Source: Pyxicephalus adspersus (Eukaryota; Chordata; Amphibia; Anura; Pyxicephalidae). From it: 64,000 nucleotides of DNA. The notes beneath the pieces are model-generated. The model was not told where the DNA came from, ran no database searches, and saw nothing but the letters and a program-made list of their open reading frames with translations. The stretch covers positions 110,906,294-110,970,293 of the forward strand of contig NC_092859.1 of the NCBI RefSeq assembly GCF_032062135.1, written 5' to 3'. Below, piece by piece: positions 26,201-38,300 of the stretch (position 1 is the stretch's first letter; every line of letters begins with the position of its first letter). The position numbers and the translations under genes were made by a program.

Positions 26201-29200
26201 CTAAACATATTTTTCATGTTTTGTGGAATGTGGCAGTTTATTAAAGAATCAACCAAAACATGAGGCATTAACTTAGTGAATTCACCTCACAAAATGACTG
26301 CTTTCAGTTATGTAAATTACTAACTGTTAAGAAAAAAAAAAAACACACGCACCATTTACAAATAAATAAAACTCCAAGAACAAATCATCTGAAAAAAATG
26401 AGTACACTTCTTAAAATAGGGTACAGAAAACACTGTACAAGGCCTATTTTTGACATGCAGACAATCAAAATAATAAGTAAAACAAAATACTCATCAAAAC
26501 GCAGTACTAAAATTTTTTTTTTTTTAATTATAAAACTGCTGCATGAAGTTCATGAATAAAAAAAAAAAAAAAAAACATGATTTACTAAAGAGGTGTAAAA
26601 TGAATCTGTTCTTACTTCAAACATCCAATTATTTAATGAAGGAGTTCTATTTTTTACACATCTCCCGAAAAATACTAAATGGAAAAGTAAACACTTCACC
26701 TCAAGTTATACATAAATAAATCAGACCTAAATATATATCACTTCAGTCTTTTTGCCTCATTGAATGTCATTTTGCATTGTCAGAAATGTTTTTTATTCAC
26801 TGGCAGTTCTTCAAAAAGTAACTCCACAGAAGCAAATTTCTATATATACTCAAAGGGAATACACTGCCATGTGAAAAAAGTACACCACCTATTTTAATGT
26901 TTTGCACATCTGGTTCTTAGGGTTTATTTCAATTAGGTAAACACATCTTCAGATGAAAAACAACACATGATATATTACAATGTGTCATTATTTATGCAAC
27001 AAAGTAAGTAAAAAATGCAAAAGTAGTGTGTAAAAAAACACCTTTACCACTTCCATGGGAATTAAAGTGGTAATTAATCAAGTGCATGTCAGCAAGTCTG
27101 TCCACATATATAAAAGCAAAAGTTTTGGCAGTTTTTCTGGTCTGGAGCATTCAGGGGTGTGTTACCATAATGCAAATGGGAAAAGACACCAGCAATCATC
27201 TTAGAGAGATAATTGTTGCTTCTGTCAATCTGGGAAGGGTTAAAGAGCCATTTCCCTAAGTAGAAAAAATGCCCCTTCTGTGCATGCGCAGGAACACCCA
27301 GAGCCTTCCAGGATGCGTGACGTAGGTATCTCGGAAGGGGCTGCACTCCCATTCAGGCTTGATTGCCACCGTGATCAAGATTGAAAAGAGGAGGTGTTGC
27401 TCTTTAAAAAAATAAAAAATAAAAAAGAAATAATAAACATTTTTGCTTTACATATAAGGGGTGTCTACCCTTATATTTTAAAGTGAAAATGTTGGGTTTA
27501 GGTACACTTTAAGCACGGTGATGTAAGGATAATAATTTGGGCTTGCTTTGCAGCCAACAAATCTGGGCATCTTTCACTAAAGAAATCAACTATGATGTCC
27601 TCTGTATACCTAAAGATTACAAAGTAGTCAGACCATGTGAGACCATCTCTGTCAGCAAGCATCTCTAAAACAATGTGGTACAAAATAATAGGCCAAATTC
27701 CTCCACACAATACATTTAGTGCTCATAGTTGTAGTTGTAGGTGTCCAGCAACCCCATAATTCTGTCAGCTTTCTACCTCACACCTATACAGTAGACCCCG
27801 GTTTATCGCAGGGGTTACGTTTCAAAACCTCCCGCTATAAATGAAAATCAGCGATTTTCGGGCACCACTCCCAAATGCTTTTTGTTTAATATGATATGTG
27901 TTACATTACTTGTAAATACAGAACTGTACTGTAATAAAGTCAGTACTTACCTGTTAGGAGACAATCATGATGAGCATTTACAGTTCTTCAGAAGGCACCC
28001 CTTCATCAGGTGCTTAAGAGTGTTGCATGTCTTCTTGTGGGGTTGCATCTAAAGTCATCTTTGCAGGTTGAAAAAACATTGTGATGGGCAGTTGCTGGCA
28101 TTGCTTCTTCATACTGGTGAGGATGGTTTTGTATGATTGCATTGCAACATCAATCGCATTCTTGAACTGCAACAAGCGAACCATAGAGGGACCCCATGCT
28201 TCAGCCATCCCTTGCAAGTCTTTCTAGAGAGAGGTCTTGGTCGTTGTCCACCTGCAATAGATCACCTTGTTCCTCATCTTCCTTGCTTGCAGATTTTCTA
28301 AGTTCAGAAAATTTGAACTTAGAGAGAGAAGCCCTTGTAATTATGGACACATTCTGGCCACAAGGTTCTTCCAACATGCGTTTAAAGTTTCGGGTTTCGT
28401 TTCCTGTAGAACCTTTTGTATTACTTAAAGACACGTTTCAATGGGGAATTTACGACAAAACGCCTTAACAGAAAAATTATTGTGGGAATTCATGGCCTCA
28501 ACAAGGTACTGAATAGTGTTACAAGTATAAAGCGCCAGGTGATGCCTTGATCCAAAGGTTGAATGAGGGGTGTTGTGTTTGCTGGTAGGAACTCAATGTG
28601 TACTCCCTCATAGGATAAATCTAGTGGGTGGCCGCTAGCGTTGTTCATCCTAAGAAACACTTTGAAAATCAGCCCTTTTTTGCAGAGATATATTTTGACT
28701 TGAGGGATGAAACATTGGAGGAACCAGTCAGATAAAAGGGCTTTGGTGATCCAGGCCTTAGAATTGTGCATCCAGTGGACTGGCAGACGTTTTTTCTTTT
28801 TTCTTTTCAGGGCCCTGGGGTTACCAGATTCATAAATTAGTGCAGCATTGCCACACACTATCAAGGATCCTTTTGAGGTTTGAATCCGGGAGCTCAGGCT
28901 TCCTCCTTCATTATAAAAGTCCTAAAAGGCATCTTCTTCCAGAATATTCCAGTCTCATCCATGTTGAAGACTTGTTCTGGCTGATACCCTTTCTCCTCTA
29001 TGATCGCCTTGAATACCTCAGGGTACTTCTTGGTTGCTTCTACATCTGCTGATGCTGCTTACCCATGCAGCAGGACACTCTTGAGCTGGAATCTATTTTG
29101 AAATCGTGCTGGCTATAAATGCCATGGGCTCTTCTAGTGCTGTTGGTGATGATCCTGGTTGGGGGTCATCCTGGTTGTCTTTTTGGGCACACACTTCTCT

Positions 29201-32200
29201 GGCAAATTGCTACTAAAGTTGCCTGGCCTTCTAGATGATGACATTGGTGTCCAATGGAATGTTCTTCTTCCTGCAATCAGTAATCAAAACAGTGCTGATT
29301 CCATTCTCACATCCTTTAAGCATTTTGAATGTAACTGCCTGCTATGGTACTCCTGATGTTGGCTTCATCCTTCTTGATGTAGCTTATGGTAGACATTCAG
29401 GCCATAATTGCAGGTAACAGCAGCATAACTTTTTCCTTTTTGAAGCATGTCACCTTCTCATGGATTGTCAGATACTTCCTCTGGCTCTTAGGTTCCTTAC
29501 CAGATGCCTTACCAGACAGTGTTTGGGTGACATATTAGGGCTCAAAGAAAAGGTGTAACAATACAGTACAGCATACACAGCACAAATCGAGAACACAGAA
29601 TGCTGGGAAAATTTTGCTTCCCTTTCCCCAACTACCAATGTGATTGGCTGCTGGCCACTCATGCAGTCTGGGCAATCGGAATGCACCATTCATTTAGATT
29701 TAATGAGTAGGGCATTCCAATTGTTCAGACTGGTTCCTCCTCTCAGCACGCACTTTCCACCACAGAGTAGCAAAAATCCGCGATATATAATGCGACCACG
29801 AAGTATAAACTGCAGTATAGAGGGGATCTACTGTATTTTGTTTCAACTTTCTAATTCCTGCCCTTCAGTATGTACCATTTTCCATCATCTTTGTATTGTG
29901 GCCCAGTTGTACAGTTCCCCTGTATTGTGAGCTTCCTAGTGTCCTTGTGTTTTGTAAAAAGTAATCACTTCTAAGAAATGTATTCAATGTAGTGCAATAA
30001 TGGGCACTTAGTTCACATTAGCCCTTAAATGCCGATACCTTAAACCACGAAAAGAAAAAGAGACTAAAATCTCAAGTATTTGTTCATTTGTTAACCATTT
30101 TTGCAAAATTGCTGGCTCCAACTGCAGTTTTGAATCTGCTCTTAACCTCCCTGGCGGTGTTCCTGAGTGTGGCTCGGGGTGGATTTTCTATGTAAAAAGC
30201 GGTAACCCCGAGCCACACTTGAGGAGGAATTTCCAGGGAGGTTAAATCTTCTACCTTGTTCCCTGTTCCAGCGGTGTCCTCCAGCAGTGCCCGCAGCGCC
30301 CTCCAGCGAGGTCTGTGGTGTCCTCCAGCGATGCCGGTGTCTTCTTCTCCTGCCAACGCCGGCCGGGCATCTGTGCAAGCTGGCGGTGCCCGGCCAAGAT
30401 TGGCATCCCCAGCGTTTGAACGTTGGAGACATGAGGCTAGGGTAAGCAGATGCCAGCCAGGATCTGCTCAAGAGTGCGTGACTGGAGGGCGGGACCGTGC
30501 AGGCAGGTTGGCGGGACATTTAAAATTAGGAGGATTTTTAAATGTACCGCTTTTACATTTAAAAATCCTCTTTAATCATACCACCAGGGGAGTTAAACAG
30601 CAAACCTAGACCTTGGCACACAAAAGGTTCATGCTGAGGGCAACAAATAGTTAATAATTTGAACTGTAGCAAAGTGAAAACTGGAAGAGGTTTCAAGTGC
30701 AAAAGATACAAATCAAGTAAACAATACATTGTACAAATCTCCAAATCCAAATCTCAAATCTTGCAAGCAGAGCTGGCAGACTGCCTACACTCCCTGACAG
30801 CTCTTTCTCTCTTTCTCTTTTTCTCTCTTTCTCTTTCTCTCTCTCTCTCTCCGTGTGGCTGTCTGATGACAGCCAGCCAAGTGAAAATTGCCAATACATC
30901 CACTCAGCAAATTCTGCTTAGAGAGAACACTGTACTTCAAGTTATATTGTCTAATAGTGGTTCTAAAATCAATTGAATCATGAAGTATACTTTATTTTGA
31001 TTACACATAGCTTCTGCATTTGGCTTCATTTTTGTTAAAAAAAAAAATGACATGGTGGAATATTTATAAATCAACCCCAAAGAATTTCTAAAATGTCCTT
31101 GTTACAGGTCGGCAATATTAGAGGGGGGTTAGATCAGTGTTATGAGTAGAAAATACTGAATACTTGTGTATATCTGACAAAGAAATTGTAATTATGTGTA
31201 TCCAATAGAAATATATTCACATGTTTCTGCCAGACAGCTTAGCCAAGCCCTTGACCTCAGCTGTAGAAGCACAGTTTGGAAAGGAACATGTCTGTAGCCT
31301 TCTGACAACAAAGAAGCTCCACCAAGAGACATCACCCTTTTCTCACTCTTCAATCCTGTCATAATATTTAGTCAGCACCTCTGCAGAACCTATCTGGCTG
31401 CTAATCCTGTCCATCCCTCTCTCCAAGTACTACAGTACAGAGAAGTTTACAGTAAACTGGTAATAAAGCAAATTCGGTTATGCTGGGTGGATTAAAACAA
31501 TAAAATCTATTTGTAACATTGACATGATTAAGTCAATATGTGCATTTAAATCTGCCTAGAATGTATTTTTTTGTTACTCTTTAAGAAGGAAAATACCTAC
31601 TTTTTCTACATACCTATTTCACAGAACACTGTTTGAAAGGCAGCAGGCAAACAAATATTTTTTAGGAACTGACCCTAAAATAACTACAGTACTACTACAG
31701 TAAAAATAGAAGAATTAAAGAATATGTGCAATATGTTTCCTGGATGTTTCTGGAACTTTATATTGCTATGGCATACCATATTTTTATGCTCATTCTCCAC
31801 AAATATGGAACATAAACAAGCAGCAGCTCCCAACACTGCTGCAATAAATAACAAAGAAGGTTTGATTTGTGCAGCAGTGAGTACATTAAAGCCAATTATC
31901 TTCAGAAAGAAATTGAATAAGGAGACTGCATATAATAAAAATGACAACCTGTGCTTGTCTGAAAAACATCCTGCAATTTGTATTCCACATGCAATTCTTG
32001 CGGAAAAAGTAATCGCTTTAATTAAGAACATTGGAATACTGTTCTAAGTAAATTAGGGTTTAATTAAAAAAAGAAAACATTTACAGAAACAGCTACTGCC
32101 ACACTAAGTGATAAAACAGCATAAAGCATTAACCTGTCCTATATTAGAAAGCCTCTCCTGCAGAGAAGGTCTCATTAGCATTGGTGGGCCATATCTCCCT

Positions 32201-32272
32201 AACGCACGGTGCTAACCAACTGTATCAGCTGAGCTGTCAGTACAGCCTTTATAAAATACATATATATATATA

Positions 32273-32310
<38 letters not shown>

Positions 32311-35300
32311 TCAAAATTTAAAAACAAAAGTTTAAAAATAGATCCCCAGTGGTCCACATGTGGGCCCCAATTCATTAAAGGTCTCCAGGGCTGGAGAGAA
32401 TACACTTTTATCAGTGAAGCTGGGTGATCTAACAAACCTGGAATGACTTTTAGGAAATCCATTCCAGGTTTGCTGCATCACCCAGCTTCACTGTGGAAAG
32501 TGTATCCTCTCCAGCCTTGGAGAGCTTTAATAAATGAGAGCCATGGAGTCAAAAACCTACAAAAAAATTCAGTACTGATGGATAAAACACCAACAATTAT
32601 CAATAACTATAAAGAAAGATTATTTCAGCAACTGCAAACAGTATTTTATTAAGAAAATATTATGATCATGCAGGACATTGTGGTTACTACTATTATTGTT
32701 ACATACATTATTTGACACAGTGAACAATACAATAAATTTATTGACACAGTGAAAAGTGATCAATCAAAACACACAAGGTGACATGTATTTTCAGAGTATT
32801 ATGAGGTATTTGGAAGCTGATAATTTGTGTGTTTTGCTTGTTGTTGGCTGGCTTTTCTTTGCTTCAAATGGTTTTTCTATTCCCATACAAGTCTAAAATA
32901 AAAGTAGGCAAAACCTGCTTGAATCAGCTCAAATGGATTTCAAACTAATGCCATCATCACAAGCCCATATACTGCCTTACACTTTTGTTTACAGGCATTG
33001 AATGTTCGTAGTACATGTTTATAATCGCTTAAACAATCAGCTAGCTCATATTCAAAACAAAATTGATTGCATTCCAAAATTTTGCAATCAACTACATAAG
33101 AAATAAACATAGGAAACCTACAAACATTAGACACCCAAATATACAAACAACAGCAAAATACTGCTTTATATATGTTGTAATAAAGGTTTTACCTGAATAA
33201 CGGTCTGTATTTTTACCCAGACATCAGCCATGTCATATAGCTTAATATCGCCATCTTGTTGACTTGTGGGGGAAGCCACAGTCTGTTGCAGATGTCCTAA
33301 AACGACTGAGTGTGCAGCAGCCACAGCATTAAACTTGTCAAATAACAGCTCCAGAAGTTCCAAAAGGAGCCTAGGAAAGGAGTAGTCATTACAAAACAGC
33401 TCCAGATAAAGCCCTACAATTATTAATTATTTTCCCTATTGCTGGCAATCTTCAAAAACAAAGGTAAACTTGGAGCAGGTGATATAGGATTGATAGAATA
33501 AACTTTAAATTATATATCTATACTATTAAAGATATAGATCAGAGGACAAAAGGGAAGCTAAAGAGTTGAGATGTGAAAAACAAATCATAATTCTACAAAC
33601 TCGCTGAGTGACAACAGCCTCTGGGCTCCTCATCCTTTCTTTGTTAGCTGTAGTGGGTGATATGATTAGAAATGACTGGTACTCCTCAACTCAGTCACCA
33701 AAAGCATAAAGTGTTCTTGACCAAAAGCTTCAAATCTATTGTGTTTTTACATTGAATGAGTTTATGTCAGGAAGAGTTATTGTACACTCTCATTTTCCTC
33801 TCAAATTTCAACAACCAAAGGTGAAGGCTCAGCTCTGTTTACACGTCTATCTGCTCCTATTGCTGAAAAAAAAAAGACAAGTTTAGCAGTGTCTTATCTG
33901 AACTAAAAGTGAGTATGTTGAATTTGACCTATCAATGAAATTTACACTTCACACGAACCGACACTGTGTGAGAGCCTTACCAAATCAATTGTGTTAATTT
34001 CTTGTCATTATTAACACCTGCTACCTTATGCAACCTAAATCCTAGATAGCTGGTCACATTGTTTCTGCCTTGTTACAATTATTCGTTTTCTATTTTTTAT
34101 TATTTTTTTCAGTTATCATTTCTGTTGGAGAGTGATCCTCACTAAGTGTTCCGTCAAAGTTAGTTAGAAAGACAAGAATATGGGATAAATCTCTGTAACT
34201 GAGACCCAGACCCAAAAGTGATAGGTACAAACCCTCCCCAACTCTCTTAAAAGCCAGTTTTTAAGTTAACAAAAAGATGCACAAAACAAAACATAACAAT
34301 ATTACACAGCCACAGTCATGTGTTCATGTGTGGTGTCTTCCAAAAATTGTATAATTTTGCTGGTAACTTTCATTCAACTAATTTTTTTTCTTTTTAGGCA
34401 AGAACGAGATTCATTTAGTATAGATATCACTAGAACGAAAATGCCATGAAAAAAATGGAGGAAAGACAGATGTGAACAAACCAAAAATGTTAAGCTACAC
34501 ATTCACAGGTTTTAATACCTTGGCAGGTTTTCATACCTCGGCTGATTTTCTTGAGTCACATTTTCCCCTCTTTGATAGCCATTATCTGCCACTTGAGTAG
34601 TGGAGCGTTTTACTATCTGTTTTAGTTCATGCTCCAGGCGTTCTTTTATAGCTTTCACAGTTTCTGGTATCTTTTTCAGCTTTGCCAGACCTTTGATTAG
34701 AATTCCCATAAACACAATGCTGTTCTCCTCAGGGTCAGAATCGATATCTTCTTTTATCTCTTGAAGACTAAGCTCCTTCACTAAAAATGGGAATCAACCA
34801 ACCAAAGATCAGTGTGCAGATACACACAGTAACCAGAAATCATCTTCAAAAAATTTACATCAAATAAACCAAAAAGTAAAGTTGCATGTTAAATCAGTGT
34901 CAACATATCATGAATGTACTGAGTACTAGTAGTGTTCACAGCTGTGCAGAACTTCTGCCATCAAGAAATGCTATCTATGCAAGAGCAAGACTCTCTAACC
35001 AGTGCACCTGGTTACTACCAGCTGATTCAGCTGTCTGCCATGTCAGAGTAGAAGTGTTCTTCATAAAAACACATCCTTCAGAAACCTATTCTAAAACTCT
35101 GGAACTAAACCTTTAACGATAAGTATACACATATTAACACAAAATATATATGGTATCTGCTTGCCAGTATCTCAAGCCAAATAAAATAGTCAGAAGTGAA
35201 CAATATATTGTCTACAGAAGCAATAACAAATCAACTAAAGATTAAAAACAAATTCTGTGTGGTGAAGGAATAATTACCTCGAGAAGATGCTTGAGAGAAA

Positions 35301-38300
35301 CTTGACAAATAGAATGACACTGTGCAGGTCCCAATTTCCAGTCATACAAATTGCTTTTGTAATTGAGTTTCTTGTTGGCATTCGAAGAACAGTGAATTAT
35401 CTAGTGAAATGTCATTAAGCCAAATCTATACCTGAAGTATTCATACTAAAATTCAAACCTTTTGCGTATCAAAGGCAAATACTTATTTATCTAGATATAC
35501 TTTTTATTTTGCAAATAATTGCTATAAATTAATAATAGATTTGCATAATCATATAACCCCAAGCTATCACCAGGCATAAGATAGTTGATTTCTCTTATGT
35601 GTGTAGAAAATGTCCCAATGCTATAGAATTAATTAGCAATTTGTCCCATATTTATAAACAGAAGAAAGCAAAGAAGAAAAACATATTGTCTAACAAGTTG
35701 TTAAACAAAGGAGTTCTCCTGAATCTGAAATGTTTTTTTTTCCCACAGGTGGTAAAAGATTCTGGTCCAAATAAAAAAAAGGTTTCTATACTTTTTAATA
35801 GCAGTGGCATTGAAATTTGTAAACAAAAACTTACTTTTTAAAAGTTTTTCCTTTTCAACGTTAAGTGTGTCTTAGAAAAAAAACTCCTGCCAAAACCTAG
35901 GGCAACACTTCAACATAAATCACATCGTGCCTTCTAAAATCTTACTATAATATCAATTTTAAAGGCTGAAATACTACCTATTAATACTACTCCTACTACA
36001 GTGACAGAAACATGCTTAGGTAGACATCAATAAGGTTTATAGGAGACATCAACAACAAACTAAAAACAGTTGAATGTATCCACATGAGAAAAAAAAGCAA
36101 AGACAAATTTACCAATATGTGGGCAGACTATTGTCCAAGAAAGGCCAATATTAGGTCCACGTGCAGCTCCAACCTCCAGGCAGCCACACAGAAATAGACT
36201 AGTAAGAATGGTAAAGAATATGTGTTTCCCTCAACACAACATTAGGTGTAAGCACTGAATGTTTGTACTTGTGAGCTGTGCTGACAATTATAAATGTGCA
36301 AAACATCAACTGCCAATAAAGCAGGCTCAGGCTGCAAGTTACCAACCCAAATACATACCAGAAGAACAGCCAGGAGTTCCAAACTGAGAGTTATCCATAA
36401 ATCTACGTGGGGTTGACAAGTTTGTGACATCAAGCAGAGGAACTGGGGAATCTTTCACAGTAGAACTGAAAGAAACAAAATCAGGACATACAATATTTAC
36501 ATGATATTGTTTTACTGTTAGCTTGAAAACTGATAAAGTAGGCAATGAAATGTACCCGTTTGTGGTACAATATTTTTTCAAGTACTGGAATAAATAAGCA
36601 GCCAATATAAGAGGTTTTTCCCCAATCGACTGATCTAGGTATCCCTTTTCTCTTACATGTTTTGCATGACAGGTATTTCTAAAAACATTCACAACACTTT
36701 TCATTTTCTCTGATGAGGATTATGACCAGAGATTCATCCAGCAGACAAAAAAAAAAAAGTTACAATGCACATGGCTTTGAGAAGTAAAACCTCCAGGCGA
36801 TATTGTCAGGTATTGTTAAAGGGCTAAAAGAGAATTCTATAGAAAATAACGAAGAAAAATGTTTCTTAGCTACAACTGCAAAGCTTGCAAGGAACTATTA
36901 GAAATTAACAGATTTTACATGTCACCTGGAATATCTCTTTAAATATACTTCTATGTGCATGTATATTTTAATTAGTTGGGTGTACAATCTGATAGACCAA
37001 TATGTGTAAACTGGGAAAAGGTTGTAACCTCCAAATACTCAAACGGTATTTACAATATCAAAAGTAACTTTAAGCCAAAACCTTGATATAATACAAATTG
37101 TCAAAAAATAGGAGGAGAGAAAGTTGGGTTTTTGTTAAGCAAAAATATTTAAATACAAATCAAACAATAATTATTCACCAAGTAACAATGAAAGTGATTA
37201 TAATTTCAAATACGTGAGAGTGAGAACTAATCAAAAGCCCTTTTAATTAGCTTTGACAGTTCAAAGTGCCATAAAGGACTGATAATACTATTAAACGTTG
37301 TGGGAAAATATTGGTCTCAGACACATTTCGTCTGCTTAGGCTTCTTCAGGGGAATGCGAGATACATGGTGATTAATTATTGTTTGATTGGTATTGAAACA
37401 TTTTTGCCTAATACATTTTTGCAATAAAAATACTGACAGGTAAAATAAAAAACAATTTATTGTCCTGGAATAGTGCACCTGTGGGTTAAAGAATATGCAG
37501 CAAGTGGACATTTTACACTAATCAATATGATTGCTTTGAGAGTTTGCAGTGTTTTATTTTGTGTTTAGTTGGGCTTAATGACCCAATTACACACATGCAC
37601 TGCAATAGTACATGTTCACATTGTGTAATAACGCCTGGTGCACTATAGCACCCTATAGTTTTTGGGGGTTGCCCAACACTTCACAGTGATCCAAAAACGT
37701 TTAACTATTCTTGGGACCACAATGTAACACACTATGAAATGTTAAAGTGTGGTGACGTGCAATGCAGTCCAAAGGTCTATCAGGGACCATTTAAGAAGAA
37801 TTAATACCTGTCTATATGCCCTTAAAGTCTTAAATTATTCTTTAATGTCTTTTATACTTAACATACATGGGTCAAAGAGTGTATGAACCAAGTGTCCAAG
37901 GCAATCAATTATTTAAATAATTTTCTTTCTTTTTTGAATATAATTTCAGCAAATGCAGGGAGTTAAAAATGTTCTAATTCACAGATTTGGCAAACTTTTT
38001 AGAACAAGATATGTGACCTTTACAAAAATCACCAAATATAACATTTAGAACAAAATGACACATATAAATGTTAATGACATCCTGAACAAAAACAAAGGTC
38101 TAAACTTTGCCAAAAAGGAAAATAAATAATATAGGCATTAACCTCCCGACCGTTAAGCCCGACCTTCATACGGGCTAAAAAAACTTGCTGTTTTGGTTAA
38201 CCCCGAGATTTTCCGTAAATTAAAATCCCCACTTACCTGGTCCTGCTGTGCTCATCCAGCGTCGTGTTCGTGTTCCAGCGTCGTCCTCCGTCGATCTCCC

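Larger units (their letters stand above)
9828..33192 (-). other. EXOC4 intron 7 (23.4 kb)
   Basis: Donor GTAAAA, acceptor GTGCAG. It is the largest complete intron here and the main repeat reservoir. It holds a SINE (13640), a Tc1 remnant (17308), two microsatellites near 18.1 and 18.9 kb, a paired dispersed repeat (19250 and 27245), a CpG-rich TTAA MITE (21126), an L2-like LINE (21870), a TTAA element (22974), a mariner (23488), a Tc1-like fragment (26862), a Tigger (27789), a TTAA element (30142) and a foldback MITE (32371). Non-repetitive stretches at 11480-11620, 15110-15310, 20300-20650 and 25280-25680 look like candidate conserved noncoding DNA. I recognise nothing in 9834-11480, 11620-13640, 13965-15110, 15310-17300, 24780-25280, 25680-26860 and 30860-32255. 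Confidence 0.85.

Noticed and set aside
30256..30609. 117-codon GC-rich open frame on the plus strand and overlapping minus frames
   Set aside because: They lie inside a TTAA-flanked element, in CpG-rich low-stop sequence, and have no recognisable protein features.
31684..32047. Opposing open frames of 115 and 107 codons
   Set aside because: There is no homology that I recognise, no splice context, and the composition equals that of surrounding intron.
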